Counted from the stretch's first letter, positions 10,517 through 20,803 are shown. The stretch: DNA of 64,000 bases from Agrococcus beijingensis (GCF_030758955.1 NZ_CP132360.1:1596243-1660242), one strand, 5' to 3'. The notes: generated by a model from the sequence alone, not told the origin. Translations and numbers: made by a program.

Positions 10517-10522
10517 ACCCTA
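10517..10522 (-). promoter_or_regulatory. Leaderless -10 element of the prolyl oligopeptidase gene
   Basis: On the minus strand TAGGGT (10517-10522) is followed by six bases and the ATG at 10510. The palindromic element begins 40 bp further upstream. Confidence 0.55.
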
Positions 10523-10561
10523 GGCCGTCGCCGACCGCCCGCCCTGACGGCGGCCGGCACC

Positions 10562-10653
10562 GCACAACGCAAGCCCGCGCGCCGAGATTGGCGGCGGTAT
10601 GGCAGCCCGTGGCCCCCGGCCCGCGCGGCTGCGCCGCCGGGCTTGCGTTGTGC
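10562..10653. repeat. 92-bp palindromic element, copy 2
   Basis: The same 16-bp inverted ends as copy 1 (10562-10577 and 10638-10653) and the same total length of 92 bp. The interior shares short blocks with copy 1 but has diverged. It lies just upstream of the prolyl oligopeptidase promoter. Confidence 0.8.
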
Positions 10654-10695
10654 GCGGTGCCGCCGGTGCACGGCGGACCGCGCGCCGGGAACGAG

Positions 10696-10727
10696 CGAGG
10701 GGCACCCGCCGCAGCGGATGCCCCTCG
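10696..10727 (-). terminator. Terminator of fumC
   Basis: CGAGGGGCA (10696-10704) pairs with TGCCCCTCG (10719-10727) across a 14-base loop. It lies 17 bp beyond the fumC stop on the minus strand. Confidence 0.65.
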
Positions 10728-10743
10728 GAGCGGGTCGGTCGGG

Positions 10744-12174
10744 CTACTTCGCGACGCCCGGGTGCGTCATCGACAGCAGGTCGAGCGCCTTGTCCATGTC
10801 GGCCTCGGTCAGCTCGCCGCGCTCGACGTAGCCGAGGTCGATGACGGCCTCGCGCACGGTGATGCCCTGCTTGACCGAGTGCTTCGCGATCTTCGCGGCG
10901 GCCTCGTAGCCGATCAGGCGGTTGAGCGGCGTCACGATCGAGGGGCTCATGCCGGCCAGCGCGGCAGCCCGCTCGACGTTGGCCTCGAGGCCGTCGACGG
11001 TCTTGTCGGCGAGCACGCGCGAGGCGTTCGAGAGCAGGCGGATCGACTCGAGCAGCGCCGTGCCCATCACGGGGATCTGCACGTTGAGCTCGAACGAGCC
11101 CGAGGCGCCGGCCCAGGCGACCGTGGCGTCGTTGCCGATGACGCGCGAGGCGACCATCAGCACGGCCTCGGGCACGACCGGGTTGACCTTGCCGGGCATG
11201 ATCGACGAGCCGGGCTGCAGGTCGGGGATCGCGATCTCGCCGAGGCCCGTGTTGGGGCCGGAGCCCATCCAGCGCAGGTCGTTGTTGATCTTCGTGAGCG
11301 ACACCGCGATGGTGCGCAGGGCGCCGGATGCCTCGACGAGGCCGTCGCGGTTGGCCTGCGCCTCGAAGTGGTTGCGCGCCTCGGTGATCGGCAGCCCGCT
11401 CGATGCGGCGATCTCGGCGATGACCTTCTCAGGGAACCCGACGGGCGTGTTGATGCCGGTGCCGACGGCCGTGCCGCCCTGCGGCACCTCGGCGACGCGC
11501 GGGAGCGCCGCCTCGATGCGCTCGATGCCGTAGCGGATCTGCGCGGCGTAGCCGCCGAACTCCTGCCCGAGGGTGACGGGCGTCGCGTCCATGAGGTGCG
11601 TGCGGCCCGGCTTGACGGCGTCGGCCCACAGCTCGGCCTTCGCCTCGAGCGCCTTCGCGAGGTGGTCGAGCGCGGGGATCGCCTCCTCGATGAGCGCGCC
11701 GGTGACGGCGATGTGCACCGAGGTGGGGAAGACGTCGTTCGACGACTGCGAGGCGTTCACGTGGTCGTTCGGGTGCACGGGGCTGTCTTCGCCGGCGTTG
11801 GCGCGGTGCTTCGTCGCGAGCGTGGCGAGCACCTCGTTCATGTTCATGTTCGACGAGGTGCCGGAGCCGGTCTGGTAGGTGTCGACCGGGAACTGGTCGT
11901 GGTGGTCGCCGGCGATGATCTCGTCGGCCGCGGCGACGATCGCCTCGGCGACGGGTGCCTCGAGGATGCCGAGCTCGCGGTTGGCGATGGCGGCGGCGCG
12001 CTTGATGCGCGCGAGCGCGACGATCTGCGCCGGCTCGAGCCCCTTGCCCGAGATCGGGAAGTTCTCGACGGCACGCTGCGTCTGCGCGGCGTAGAGCGCG
12101 TGCTTGGGCACGCGGACCTCGCCCATCGTGTCGTGCTCGATCCGGTAGTCGACGTCGTTCACTGCGCTGCTCAT
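10744..12174 (-). CDS. fumC: Class II fumarate hydratase FumC
   Basis: A 476-residue fumarase that hydrates fumarate to L-malate in the TCA cycle. It is iron-independent and homotetrameric. The superfamily signature [11 protein letters not shown] is present, as are [15 protein letters not shown] and the substrate-site segment [17 protein letters not shown]. The C-terminal domain is intact. It is downstream of xseB and the DUF4245 gene on the minus strand. In many actinobacteria glpX lies between DUF4245 and fumC; here glpX is at 28 kb instead. Confidence 0.96.
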   Translation of the reverse strand: MSSAVNDVDYRIEHDTMGEVRVPKHALYAAQTQRAVENFPISGKGLEPAQIVALARIKRAAAIANRELGILEAPVAEAIVAAADEIIAGDHHDQFPVDTYQTGSGTSSNMNMNEVLATLATKHRANAGEDSPVHPNDHVNASQSSNDVFPTSVHIAVTGALIEEAIPALDHLAKALEAKAELWADAVKPGRTHLMDATPVTLGQEFGGYAAQIRYGIERIEAALPRVAEVPQGGTAVGTGINTPVGFPEKVIAEIAASSGLPITEARNHFEAQANRDGLVEASGALRTIAVSLTKINNDLRWMGSGPNTGLGEIAIPDLQPGSSIMPGKVNPVVPEAVLMVASRVIGNDATVAWAGASGSFELNVQIPVMGTALLESIRLLSNASRVLADKTVDGLEANVERAAALAGMSPSIVTPLNRLIGYEAAAKIAKHSVKQGITVREAVIDLGYVERGELTEADMDKALDLLSMTHPGVAK

Positions 12175-12215
12175 CGTTGGTCAGGGCCTCTCGGTCTGCG
12201 GGTGGTGTTCGGTGG

Positions 12216-12857
12216 CTAGTCGCCGGCCACGAGCTCGGCGCTCACGGCCTCGGCGAAGGTCTGCAACTCGTCATCGCCCGCGGTGCCGGCGATGACGACG
12301 GTGGATGCGTCGTGCTCGGTCGTGAGCACGAAGGCGAGGTTGCCGGGGTCTTCGGCGTCGCGCTGGTCGTGCTCGGTCCAGACCACGCCGCCGACGGTGC
12401 GCTCGCCGGTCTGCGGGGCGTCCTCGATGGTGCTCTGCAGCCACGTCGGGTTGGCCTCGAGCGCCTGCGTGAAGGCCAGGAACTGCTGCTCGGGCGTGAC
12501 GTAGCCGGCGTACCAGGTGGTGATGTCGTCGCTGCCGGTGCGCAGCTCGGCGGCGTTCGAGGCGAAGCCCTCGGGCAGCTCGGGCGCGATGAGCGGCGTC
12601 TCGACGATCGGCTGCGCGGCGGCCGCGGCGGCGATGACGTCGATGGGCTCGCGCGGCGGCAGGCCCGGCCGCAGCACCACGAGCACCATCACGAGCACGA
12701 GGGCGAGGCAGGCGATGACCGCCACGATCAGGTTCGTGAAGGTCTGGTTGTCGCGGTGGCGCTTCGAGGCGGCGGCCTTGCGGGCGCGCGTCTCGTCGGG
12801 CGTCTCGGGGCGGCCGAGCTCGGCGACCACCGGAGGCGATGCGGGCTTGCGGCTCAT
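12216..12857 (-). CDS. DUF4245 family membrane-anchored protein
   Basis: A 213-residue protein with a charged cytoplasmic N-terminus (KAAASKRHRDNQTFTN), one transmembrane helix (about residues 38-60, LIVAVIACLALVLVMVLVVL) and an extracellular domain. This is the DUF4245 architecture, conserved beside xseAB, glpX and fumC in actinobacteria; the function is unknown. The outer domain has the family's YAGYVTPEQQFLAFTQ and WTEHDQRDAEDP-type segments. The start overlaps the xseB stop by four bases. I placed the start at 12857 rather than the longer frame because of this overlap. Confidence 0.8.
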   Translation of the reverse strand: MSRKPASPPVVAELGRPETPDETRARKAAASKRHRDNQTFTNLIVAVIACLALVLVMVLVVLRPGLPPREPIDVIAAAAAAQPIVETPLIAPELPEGFASNAAELRTGSDDITTWYAGYVTPEQQFLAFTQALEANPTWLQSTIEDAPQTGERTVGGVVWTEHDQRDAEDPGNLAFVLTTEHDASTVVIAGTAGDDELQTFAEAVSAELVAGD

Positions 12858-13123
12858 GCCCGGTCGGCCTCCTGAGCGCCTGCGGTCACGGCTTCGGTCG
12901 AGGTGCCGACCGCGGTCGACCGCGCGGCGTCGAGCCTCGCCTTCGCCCCCTGCAGCCACTGCTCGCAGCGCTCGGCGAGCGCGTTGCCGCGCTCCCAGAG
13001 GGCGAGCGACTGCTCGAGCGAGGCGCCACCCGACTCGAGGGCCTGCACGACCTGCACGAGCTCGTCGCGCGCCTGCTCATAGCCGAGGTCGGCGATGGGT
13101 ACAGCGGTCTCGGCGTTGGTCAC
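12854..13123 (-). CDS. xseB: Exodeoxyribonuclease VII small subunit XseB
   Basis: An 89-residue small subunit of exonuclease VII. The family core is clear: DLGYEQARDELVQVVQALES, then GGASLEQSLALWERGNALAERCEQWL. It is a short coiled-coil protein that stabilises the XseA oligomer. It starts with GTG at 13123, six bases after a TAGAAT -10 element, so it has its own leaderless promoter although xseA ends only 32 bp upstream. It overlaps the DUF4245 gene by four bases. Confidence 0.92.
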   Translation of the reverse strand: MTNAETAVPIADLGYEQARDELVQVVQALESGGASLEQSLALWERGNALAERCEQWLQGAKARLDAARSTAVGTSTEAVTAGAQEADRA

Positions 13124-13129
13124 ACGCCC

Positions 13130-13135
13130 ATTCTA
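13130..13135 (-). promoter_or_regulatory. Leaderless -10 element of xseB
   Basis: On the minus strand TAGAAT (13130-13135) is followed by six bases and the GTG of xseB. This is the best -10 match in the window. Confidence 0.6.
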
Positions 13136-13155
13136 GACGGGGCCGCCGACACGTC

Positions 13156-14388
13156 TCAGGCGCCGGCGGCGTCGCCGTGCACGGCGGTGACGGATGCGTC
13201 GACGCTGCCCGCCGCGACCGTCACCAGCAGGGCATCGCCCGGAGCGGCGGCACCGGCCTCGCGCAGCACCCGGCCGTCGGCGGTCTGCACGACGGCGTAG
13301 CCGCGGTCGAGCGTCGACTGGGGGCTGAGCGCCCGCAGCGTCTGGCGCAGGTGCACCAGCTGCTGCCCGCTGCGCTCGACGACGCGCTCCGCGAGCTCGT
13401 CGGCGCGCGCGGCGAGCCGCGCGAGGTCGTCGGCCCGCTGCGACAGCATCGTCTCCGGCCGGGCGAGCACCGGGCGGCTGCGCACGCTCTCGAGCCGCTC
13501 GACCTCGCGCCCCACGAGCTGCGTGACGCGCATCCGCAGCTGCGCTCGCGCCTGGGCGATGCGGCTGAGCTCCTCCGCAACGTCCGGCACGATGCGCTTG
13601 GCCGCATCCGTCGGCGTCGAGGCGCGCAGGTCGGCGACCTCGTCGAGCAGCGGGCGGTCGTTCTCGTGCCCGATCGCCGAGACGATGGGCGTCGTCGCGG
13701 CCGCCACCGCGCGCACCAGCCGCTCGTCGCTGAAGCCCAGCAGGTTCTGGAAGTCGCCGCCGCCGCGGGCGATCACGATCACGTCGACCTCGGGATCGGC
13801 CTCGAGGCGCTCCAGCGCCGCCAGCACCGTCGGCACCGTCTGGTCGCCCTGCACTGCCGCGTGCTCGACGCGGAACCGCACGCCGGGCCAGCGCAGCTGC
13901 GCATTGCGCAGCACATCCTTCTCGGCGTCGGAGTCGCGGCCGGTGATGAGCCCGACCGTGCTCGGCAGGAACGGCAGGCGGCGCTTGCGCGCGGCGTCGA
14001 AGAGGCCCTCGGCGGCGAGGGTGCGGCGCAGCGCCTCGAGCCGGGCGAGCAGGTCGCCGAGGCCGACGTGGCGGATCTGCGCCGTCACCATCGACAGCGT
14101 GCCGGCGCGCGGCCAGAAGTCGGGCTTGACCAGCAGCACGGCGCGGTCGCCCTGCTTGAACTCGCCCTCGATGCGCGAGAGCGTCGAGCTCCAGACGTTG
14201 AACGAGACCGTCGTGTCGCCGTCGACGTCCTTGAGCTTGCCGAAGACGTTGCCGCGGGAGTTCGACCACTGGGTGATCTCGCCCTCGACCCACAGGTGCC
14301 CGAGCCGGCCGATGTACGACTTCAGCTCGGCGCCGAGCCGGTCGACGCTCCAGGGCTCGTCGGGCGTGCCCGTGATGCGCTCGGCCAT
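13156..14388 (-). CDS. xseA: Exodeoxyribonuclease VII large subunit XseA
   Basis: A 410-residue catalytic subunit of exonuclease VII, which degrades single-stranded DNA from both ends. An N-terminal OB fold (LWVEGEITQWSNSRGNVFGK) is followed by the nuclease domain with VGLITGRDSDAEKDVL, IVIARGGGDFQNLLGFSDE and PIVSAIGHENDRPLLDEVAD, which hold the catalytic residues. A coiled-coil region and the C-terminal segment LDRGYAVVQTADGRVL complete the family layout. I took the ATG at 14388 with GAGGAG upstream; the frame stays open a further 1.1 kb upstream but is antisense to ispH and not protein-like. Confidence 0.95.
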   Translation of the reverse strand: MAERITGTPDEPWSVDRLGAELKSYIGRLGHLWVEGEITQWSNSRGNVFGKLKDVDGDTTVSFNVWSSTLSRIEGEFKQGDRAVLLVKPDFWPRAGTLSMVTAQIRHVGLGDLLARLEALRRTLAAEGLFDAARKRRLPFLPSTVGLITGRDSDAEKDVLRNAQLRWPGVRFRVEHAAVQGDQTVPTVLAALERLEADPEVDVIVIARGGGDFQNLLGFSDERLVRAVAAATTPIVSAIGHENDRPLLDEVADLRASTPTDAAKRIVPDVAEELSRIAQARAQLRMRVTQLVGREVERLESVRSRPVLARPETMLSQRADDLARLAARADELAERVVERSGQQLVHLRQTLRALSPQSTLDRGYAVVQTADGRVLREAGAAAPGDALLVTVAAGSVDASVTAVHGDAAGA

Positions 14389-14469
14389 CGTGCTCCTCGT
14401 CGGTGTTCCGGGGGTCACCGTGCTCGTCACCGCCGCGAACGGCGGGAGATGGCCCACAGATCGGCATCG

Positions 14470-14475
14470 TAGACT
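14470..14475 (+). promoter_or_regulatory. Leaderless -10 element of ispH
   Basis: TAGACT (14470-14475), then six bases, then the GTG at 14482. It lies between divergent xseA and ispH. Confidence 0.55.
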
Positions 14476-14481
14476 GGGCCG

Positions 14482-15510
14482 GTGACGATCACGAACGGAA
14501 GAGTGCCGCTGGACGACCCGCGCCCGGCCCTTCGCCGGGGTCGGCTGCAGGACCTCCCGGCCGACGCGCCGAAGCGCATCCTGCTCGCCACGCCGCGCGG
14601 CTACTGCGCCGGCGTCGACCGGGCCGTGCTCGCGGTCGAGAAGGCGCTCGAGCAGTACGAGGGCCCGATCTACGTGCGCAAGGAGATCGTGCACAACAAG
14701 CACGTCGTCTCGCAGCTGAGCGAGCAGGGCGCCATCTTCGTCGACGAGGTCGACGCGGTGCCCGAGGGCCAGCGCGTCATCTTCAGCGCCCACGGCGTCA
14801 GCCCGGCCGTCGTGCAGGCGGCCGCCGACCGGGGCCTCGACGCCATCGACGCGACCTGCCCGCTCGTCACCAAGGTGCACAAGGAGGCGGTGCGCTTCGC
14901 GCGCGACGACTTCGAGATCCTGCTGATCGGCCACGAGGGCCACGAGGAGGTCGAGGGCACCGCCGGCCACGCGCCCGACCGGGTCACGATCGTCAACAAC
15001 CCCGACGAGGCCGACACCGTGCAGGTGCAGGACCCGGACAGGCTGGTGTGGCTCAGCCAGACGACCCTCTCGGTCGACGAGACCATGGAGACCGTGCGCC
15101 GCCTGCGCGCCCGGTTCCCCAACCTGCAGGACCCGCCCAGCGACGACATCTGCTACGCCACCCAGAACCGCCAGGTGGCCGTCAAGAAGATCGCGCCCGA
15201 CACCGACCTCGTCATCGTCGTCGGCAGCGCCAACTCGTCGAACTCGGTGCGCCTCGTCGAGGTCGCGCTCGAGCACGGCGCCAAGGCGGCCTACCGCGTC
15301 GACTACTCCACCGAGATCCAGCAGGAGTGGCTCGAAGGCGTGCAGACGATCGGCGTCACCAGCGGCGCGAGCGTGCCCGAGGGGCTCGTGCGCGAAGTGC
15401 TGCTCGAGCTCGAGGACGCCGGCTACGGCGACGTGCACGAGGTGCGCACCGCCGAGGAGGACCTCATCTTCTCGCTCCCCAAGGAGCTGCGCCCCAGCCG
15501 CAACCGCTGA
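14482..15510 (+). CDS. ispH: 4-hydroxy-3-methylbut-2-enyl diphosphate reductase IspH (LytB)
   Basis: A 342-residue [4Fe-4S] enzyme that performs the last step of the MEP isoprenoid pathway, making IPP and DMAPP. The three cluster cysteines are in [27 protein letters not shown] and [11 protein letters not shown]. The substrate histidines ([17 protein letters not shown]) and the late [13 protein letters not shown] and [10 protein letters not shown] motifs are present. It starts with GTG at 14482, fixed by the -10 element six bases upstream. The divergent arrangement with xseA is common in actinobacteria. Confidence 0.96.
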   Translation: MTITNGRVPLDDPRPALRRGRLQDLPADAPKRILLATPRGYCAGVDRAVLAVEKALEQYEGPIYVRKEIVHNKHVVSQLSEQGAIFVDEVDAVPEGQRVIFSAHGVSPAVVQAAADRGLDAIDATCPLVTKVHKEAVRFARDDFEILLIGHEGHEEVEGTAGHAPDRVTIVNNPDEADTVQVQDPDRLVWLSQTTLSVDETMETVRRLRARFPNLQDPPSDDICYATQNRQVAVKKIAPDTDLVIVVGSANSSNSVRLVEVALEHGAKAAYRVDYSTEIQQEWLEGVQTIGVTSGASVPEGLVREVLLELEDAGYGDVHEVRTAEEDLIFSLPKELRPSRNR

Positions 15511-15543
15511 CCGCGCTCCTGGCATTCGTCAAGGTCGCGCGGC

Positions 15544-15549
15544 TACGCT
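15544..15549 (+). promoter_or_regulatory. Leaderless -10 element of the 15556 gene
   Basis: TACGCT (15544-15549) is followed by six bases and the ATG at 15556. Confidence 0.5.
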
Positions 15550-15555
15550 CGGGCC

Positions 15556-15873
15556 ATGGCAGACGTGCAGCAGGATGACGAGCGCTGGGCCGACCAGATG
15601 GCCGACGGCGAGGACTTCGACGAGTCGATGGGAGACGCCGCCGACGACGGACGCGTGCTGGCCACCGACGAGCTCGACGAGATCGACGACGACGACGCTC
15701 CCGAGGGATCCGAGTCGCGCGACGAGGAGTTCGAGGGCGACGACCCCGCCGACATCCCTGACGACCACGGCGGCACGCAGGCCGGCGTCGACACCGACGA
15801 CAACGGCGTCGACGACACGGTGCTCCCCGAGGGCACGGATCGCATCATCGACGAGAACGACGACTGGGAGTAG
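15556..15873 (+). CDS. Highly acidic small protein (DUF5709-like)
   Basis: A 105-residue hydrophilic protein dominated by Asp and Glu, probably disordered. Examples are WADQMADGEDFDESMGDAA, ATDELDEIDDDDAPEG and the end RIIDENDDWE. It resembles the DUF5709 group of small acidic actinobacterial proteins; I am moderately sure of that. No function is known. It starts six bases after a -10 element and is followed two bases later by a small basic protein gene, so the acidic and basic proteins are made together. Confidence 0.75.
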   Translation: MADVQQDDERWADQMADGEDFDESMGDAADDGRVLATDELDEIDDDDAPEGSESRDEEFEGDDPADIPDDHGGTQAGVDTDDNGVDDTVLPEGTDRIIDENDDWE

Positions 15874-15875
15874 CC

Positions 15876-16052
15876 ATGGCGAAGAAGCTCTCGATCGCGC
15901 AGCGCCTCGGGCGCTTCTGGCGCGACCTCACCGGTTCGGGCGTGCGCACCTACGACGACCCGCACACGGCCGGCGGCAACGACGAGCGCGACCAGCAGCC
16001 CGGCGCCGACACCGGCATGCGCAACCAGCAGCGCGGCTTCGGCGCGCTGTAG
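15876..16052 (+). CDS. Small basic protein, 58 residues (unannotated-size gene)
   Basis: ATG at 15876 begins two bases after the stop of the acidic protein, and 58 codons run to TAG at 16052. The product starts MAKKLSIAQRLGRFWRDLTG, an amphipathic basic helix, and ends with a Gln/Gly/Arg-rich tail (GMRNQQRGFGAL). Codon use has strong G/C in third positions, and the gene ends 15 bp before a strong terminator. I do not recognise the family. Pairing with the acidic neighbour hints at a complex, which is inference only. Confidence 0.65.
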   Translation: MAKKLSIAQRLGRFWRDLTGSGVRTYDDPHTAGGNDERDQQPGADTGMRNQQRGFGAL

Positions 16053-16067
16053 CCCGCACCGACGACG

Positions 16068-16105
16068 AAGCGCCCCTCCGCGAACCATCCAGCGGAGGGG
16101 CGCTT
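16068..16105 (+). terminator. Terminator after the two small genes
   Basis: A perfect 14-bp stem, AAGCGCCCCTCCGC (16068-16081) with its complement at 16092-16105, and a 10-base loop. It also separates the plus-strand genes from the convergent glycosyltransferase. Confidence 0.85.
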
Positions 16106-16143
16106 CGCGCGTCAGCGCAGCAGCCGAGCCGCAGCGAGGGGCG

Positions 16144-17379
16144 TCACGGAGCGAGGCGCTCGAGCACGCGCACCGCCTCGCCCGTGCCGTCCTCCGCGCG
16201 GATGCGCTCCCCGATGGCGCTCGCACGCTCGCGGTAGGACGGGGTCGAGACGAGCATCGACAGCCGGGCGTGCAGCGACTCGGCCGTGAGCCGCCGCTGC
16301 GGCAGCGGTGCCGGGCCGACGCCGAGCGCCTCGACGCGGCGTCCCCAGAAGGGCTGGTCGCCGAGGAACGGCACGACGAGCGTCGGTCGGCCGGCGCGGA
16401 GGCCAGCTGCGAGGGTGCCCGATCCGCCGTGGTGCACCACCGCGTCCACTCGTGGGAAGAGCCAGTCGTGCGGCACATCGTCGGCGACGAGCAGGTCATC
16501 GCCGCCCTCGAGCGCCAGCCCGCCCCAGCCCCGCAGCACGACCGCGCGCACGCCGGCCGCGGCGACACCGCGGAGCACGGCCTCGCTGCGTCGGCGATCG
16601 CCGCCGCCGAACTGCATGCTGCCGAAGCCGATGGCCACCGCCGGTCGATCGTGCTGCTGCTCGAGGAAGCCCGCGAGCTCGGTGGCCGGCGACCATGCCG
16701 GATCGCGGTCGAGGAACCAGCTGCCCGTCACGTGGGCCTCGGGCGGGAAGTCGGCCGGCACCGGCAGGATGTGGCGGCTGTAGGGGTAGAGGATGTGGCG
16801 GGAAGTGCCGTCGGGCTGCGTGAGCATCCGCGACCAGCGCGAGATCGGCGGCAGGCCGAGCTGCTCGCGGAACCCGTTGATCATGCCGCCGTAGCCGAGC
16901 GCGGTCGCGCGCAGCAGCTGGTAGCTCGGACGGTTCAGCCGCCCGGGCAAGCCGGCGAGGAACGGGATCGGGAACGCATCGGTGGGCGTGAAGTAGGGCA
17001 GCGGCAAGGACAGCACGCCGGGGACCCCGAGGCGCTCGGCGACCGTGTCGCCGCCGAGCGCCTTGGGATGGTGGACCACGACGTCGGGCGCGACGTCGCG
17101 CGCGATGCGCCACTGCTCGGGGAACGACGCGCGCGTGGCCTCGAGCAGCGCAGGTGCCTGTCGCAGCGGGCTCGATGGTGACGCCATGAGCGTGCGCATC
17201 GCCTCGTGCATGCCCTCGAACGCCGGCTCGAGCCGGATCCCCGCGAGCGACGCCAGCTCGGCGTGCGCCGACGGGGCGGCGAGCACGACCTCATGACCGG
17301 CCTCGCGCAGCGCCCTCCCCAGCGCCGCGAACGGCTGCACGTCGCCGCGCGTGCCGAAGGCGAGGATCAGGGCGCGCAC
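16144..17379 (-). CDS. UDP-glycosyltransferase-like (GT1/MGT family) glycosyltransferase
   Basis: A 411-residue GT-B enzyme. The N-terminal domain begins with LILAFGTRGDVQPFAALGRAL, typical of sterol/macrolide-type GT1 enzymes. The donor-binding C-terminal domain has HHGGSGTLAAGLRAGRPTLV followed by PFLGDQPFWGRRV, which is the family's sugar-nucleotide site. Likely substrates are lipids or small hydrophobic acceptors; which one cannot be told. It starts with GTG at 17379, 13 bp after the fba stop, so it may be read through from fba. A terminator follows at its 3' side on the opposing strand. Confidence 0.85.
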   Translation of the reverse strand: MRALILAFGTRGDVQPFAALGRALREAGHEVVLAAPSAHAELASLAGIRLEPAFEGMHEAMRTLMASPSSPLRQAPALLEATRASFPEQWRIARDVAPDVVVHHPKALGGDTVAERLGVPGVLSLPLPYFTPTDAFPIPFLAGLPGRLNRPSYQLLRATALGYGGMINGFREQLGLPPISRWSRMLTQPDGTSRHILYPYSRHILPVPADFPPEAHVTGSWFLDRDPAWSPATELAGFLEQQHDRPAVAIGFGSMQFGGGDRRRSEAVLRGVAAAGVRAVVLRGWGGLALEGGDDLLVADDVPHDWLFPRVDAVVHHGGSGTLAAGLRAGRPTLVVPFLGDQPFWGRRVEALGVGPAPLPQRRLTAESLHARLSMLVSTPSYRERASAIGERIRAEDGTGEAVRVLERLAP

Positions 17380-17392
17380 GGCGGTGCGGCTG

Positions 17393-18418
<1,026 letters not shown>

Positions 18419-18517
18419 GGGTGCGGCTCCTGTCCGGTGGGGTGCGGCCGCCGGTGGCGCAGGCCGCGGGGAACAGGTTCATCCTAGGTCGCGAGGCATG
18501 CGGATGGGCTCGGCGGG

Positions 18518-18549
18518 CTGACAGGGAACCCGACTTCCTATAGGATCTT
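18518..18549 (+). promoter_or_regulatory. Promoter and putative GntR operator of the kinase operon
   Basis: CTGACA (18518-18523), 17 bases, TAGGAT (18541-18546). Overlapping the -10 is the perfect palindrome TCCTATAGGA (18536-18545). The 12-mer CTATAGGATCTT (18538-18549) recurs exactly before the second unit at 22377-22388. This suggests that one regulator, probably the GntR protein encoded at 21559, controls both. Confidence 0.6.
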
Positions 18550-18594
18550 CGGAGACGTGTGCGGCCCAACGGTCGCCGGAGCGAGGAGAGCGCG

Positions 18595-20337
18595 ATGACG
18601 CGACTGTTCAACGAGCCAGGCCGGTTCGCCGACGAGATGATCGAGGGCTTCGCGGCCTTCGCCGCCCGTTGGGTGCAGGCCGCGCCCGGCGGCGTCGTGC
18701 GCTCCACGCAGGGCGATGAGCCCGAGGTGGCGCTGGTGATCGGCGGCGGCAGCGGACACTACCCGGCCTTCGGCGGCCTCGTCGGCGCCGGCCTCGCGCA
18801 CGGTGCGGCGATGGGCAACCTCTTCGCCTCGCCTTCATCGCAGCAGGTGCACGCGATCGCGAAGGCCGCCGATCAGGGCCGCGGCGTGCTGCTGAGCTAC
18901 GGCAACTACGCCGGCGACGTGCTGCACTTCGACCAGGCGCAGGAGAAGCTGCGCGCCGAGGGCATCGACGTGCGCACGGTCACGGTGACTGATGACATCT
19001 GGAGCGCGCCGAAGGACGAGCGGCACAAGCGCCGCGGGATCGCCGGCGACCTGGCCGTATTCAAGGCGGCGGGCGCAGCTGCTGCCGCCGGCTACGACCT
19101 CGACGGCGTCGAGCGCGTCGCCCGCCTCGCGAACGACCGCACGCGCTCGTTCGGCGTCGCCTTCTCGGGATGCACCCTGCCCGGCGCCAGTGAGCCGCTG
19201 TTCACGGTGCCCGAGGGAAAGATGGCGGTCGGTCTCGGCATCCACGGCGAGCCGGGCATCGACGAAGTCGATGTGCCGACCGCCGACGGGCTCGCAGAGC
19301 TGTTCGTCGAGAAGCTGCTCGACGAGGTGCCCGACGGCGTCGCGCTCGAGGGCGCGCGCGTGGTGCCGCTGCTCAACGGCCTCGGCAACCTGAAGTACGA
19401 GGAGATGTTCGTCGTCTTCCGGCGCGTCGCGCAGCTGCTCGAGCAGCGCGGCATCGCGATCGTCGAGCCCGAGGTGGGCGAGCTCTGCACGAGCTTCGAC
19501 ATGTCGGGCGTCTCGCTGACGCTGCTGTGGCTCGACGACGAGCTCGAGACGCTGTGGGCGGCCCCGGCCGACACGCCGGGCTTCAAGAAGGGCTCTGTCG
19601 CGCCGCAGCGCGCCGCCGACGCGGTCGCCGGAGCCGCCGAGGCCGAGGCGATCCCGGATGCGTCGCCGCAGTCGCGCGAGGCCGCACAGGTCATCGACAT
19701 GGCACTCACGGCGCTCGCGGCAGCCATCGACGAGGCGGCGGACGAGCTCGGCCGCATGGACTCGGTCGCGGGCGACGGCGACCACGGCATCGGCATGCAG
19801 CGCGGCTCGCGCGCCGGCGCCGACGCCGCCACCGCCGCGCGCGAGGCCGGTGCCGGAGCGCAGACCACGCTGCTGCGGGCCGCCGACGCGTGGAGCGACC
19901 GCGCGGGCGGCACGTCCGGCGCCATCTGGGGCGAGATGCTCCGGGCGCTCGGCCGCAGCGTCGGCGACCGCGACGAGGTGACCGCGCAGGCGGTCGCCCA
20001 GGGCGTGACCGCGGCCAAGGACGCCGTGATGGCCTTCGGCAAGGCGAAGGTCGGCGACAAGACGATGGTCGACGCGATCGTGCCGTTCGCCGACTCGCTC
20101 GCCGCGGGCGTCGCGGCGCGCGGTGGACTGACCGACGCGTGGGGCGAGGCGGCTACCGCGAGCTCCGAGGCGGCCGACGCGACGGCATCCCTCGCTGCGA
20201 CGCTCGGTCGAGCCCGCGCGCACGGCGACAAGTCGATCGGCACGCCCGACCCCGGCGCGATCTCGTTCGCGCTCATCACCCGCACGATCCACCGCGTGCT
20301 CTCTCAGAGCACGCGCACCACGAGCAAGGAGCAGTGA
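18595..20337 (+). CDS. DhaK-DhaL fusion kinase (dihydroxyacetone / L-erythrulose kinase type)
   Basis: A 580-residue ATP-dependent ketose kinase. The DhaK half (1-330) has [15 protein letters not shown] and the substrate-binding histidine H217 in GLGIHGEPG, which forms a hemiaminal with the ketone. The DhaL half (365-580) has the metal-binding aspartates D389, D394 and D396 in [12 protein letters not shown], then GGTSGAIWG and [12 protein letters not shown]. Dihydroxyacetone is the classical substrate. With the following RpiB- and TIM-like genes, though, the layout matches characterised L- or D-erythrulose kinases of mycobacteria. The ATG at 18595 has GAGGAG seven bases upstream. It is first in an operon with rpiB, the TIM-like gene and gntR. 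Confidence 0.9.
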   Translation: MTRLFNEPGRFADEMIEGFAAFAARWVQAAPGGVVRSTQGDEPEVALVIGGGSGHYPAFGGLVGAGLAHGAAMGNLFASPSSQQVHAIAKAADQGRGVLLSYGNYAGDVLHFDQAQEKLRAEGIDVRTVTVTDDIWSAPKDERHKRRGIAGDLAVFKAAGAAAAAGYDLDGVERVARLANDRTRSFGVAFSGCTLPGASEPLFTVPEGKMAVGLGIHGEPGIDEVDVPTADGLAELFVEKLLDEVPDGVALEGARVVPLLNGLGNLKYEEMFVVFRRVAQLLEQRGIAIVEPEVGELCTSFDMSGVSLTLLWLDDELETLWAAPADTPGFKKGSVAPQRAADAVAGAAEAEAIPDASPQSREAAQVIDMALTALAAAIDEAADELGRMDSVAGDGDHGIGMQRGSRAGADAATAAREAGAGAQTTLLRAADAWSDRAGGTSGAIWGEMLRALGRSVGDRDEVTAQAVAQGVTAAKDAVMAFGKAKVGDKTMVDAIVPFADSLAAGVAARGGLTDAWGEAATASSEAADATASLAATLGRARAHGDKSIGTPDPGAISFALITRTIHRVLSQSTRTTSKEQ

Positions 20338-20339
20338 CC

Positions 20340-20795
20340 ATGGCGATCCGCCTCATCATCGGCAGCGACAAGGCCGGGTTCGACTACAAGGAGATCCTGA
20401 AGCGCGACATGGAGGCGCACGACCTCGTCGCCTCCGTCGTCGACGTGGGCGTCGACGACGCCGACGGCGCGACCTCCTACCCGAAGGTCGCGATCGAGGC
20501 CGCCGAGCGCATCGCGCGGGGCGAGGCCGACCGGGCGCTGCTCTTCTGCGGCACGGGCCTCGGCGTCGCCATCGCGGCCAACAAGGTCAGCGGCATCCGC
20601 GCGGTCACGGCGCACGACTCGTTCTCGGTCGAGCGGTCGGTGCTCTCGAACGACGCGCAGGTGCTCTGCATGGGCCAGCGGGTCGTCGGCATCGAGCTCG
20701 CGCGCCGCCTCGCGAAGGAGTGGCTGACCTACACGTTCGACCCGTCGAGCCACTCGCAGGCCAACGTCGACGACATCTGCGCGTACGAGGGCTGA
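20340..20795 (+). CDS. RpiB/LacAB family sugar-phosphate isomerase (tetrose-type candidate)
   Basis: A 151-residue aldose-ketose isomerase of the RpiB family. The catalytic base Cys70 is in [17 protein letters not shown]. Two ribose-5-phosphate features differ from E. coli RpiB: the GSDHAG motif reads GSDKAG (residue 11), and the HND motif before NVL reads SND. This points to another phosphosugar. Homologues (EryI, DerI/LerI) convert D-erythrulose-4-phosphate to D-erythrose-4-phosphate in erythritol and threitol pathways, and the adjacent kinase and TIM-like gene support that reading. The ATG has AAGGAG upstream and starts three bases after the kinase stop. Confidence 0.88.
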   Translation: MAIRLIIGSDKAGFDYKEILKRDMEAHDLVASVVDVGVDDADGATSYPKVAIEAAERIARGEADRALLFCGTGLGVAIAANKVSGIRAVTAHDSFSVERSVLSNDAQVLCMGQRVVGIELARRLAKEWLTYTFDPSSHSQANVDDICAYEG

Positions 20796-20803
20796 GCCCC
20801 CGC

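Noticed and set aside
13156..15525. A 789-codon xseA reading
   Set aside because: The upstream half is antisense to ispH. The ATG at 14388 with a GAGGAG site gives the normal XseA length.
18835..20292. A 485-codon minus-strand gene opposite the DhaK-DhaL kinase
   Set aside because: It is antisense to a well-conserved kinase and has shadow composition (Arg/Gly/Val/Asp-rich, no domain).
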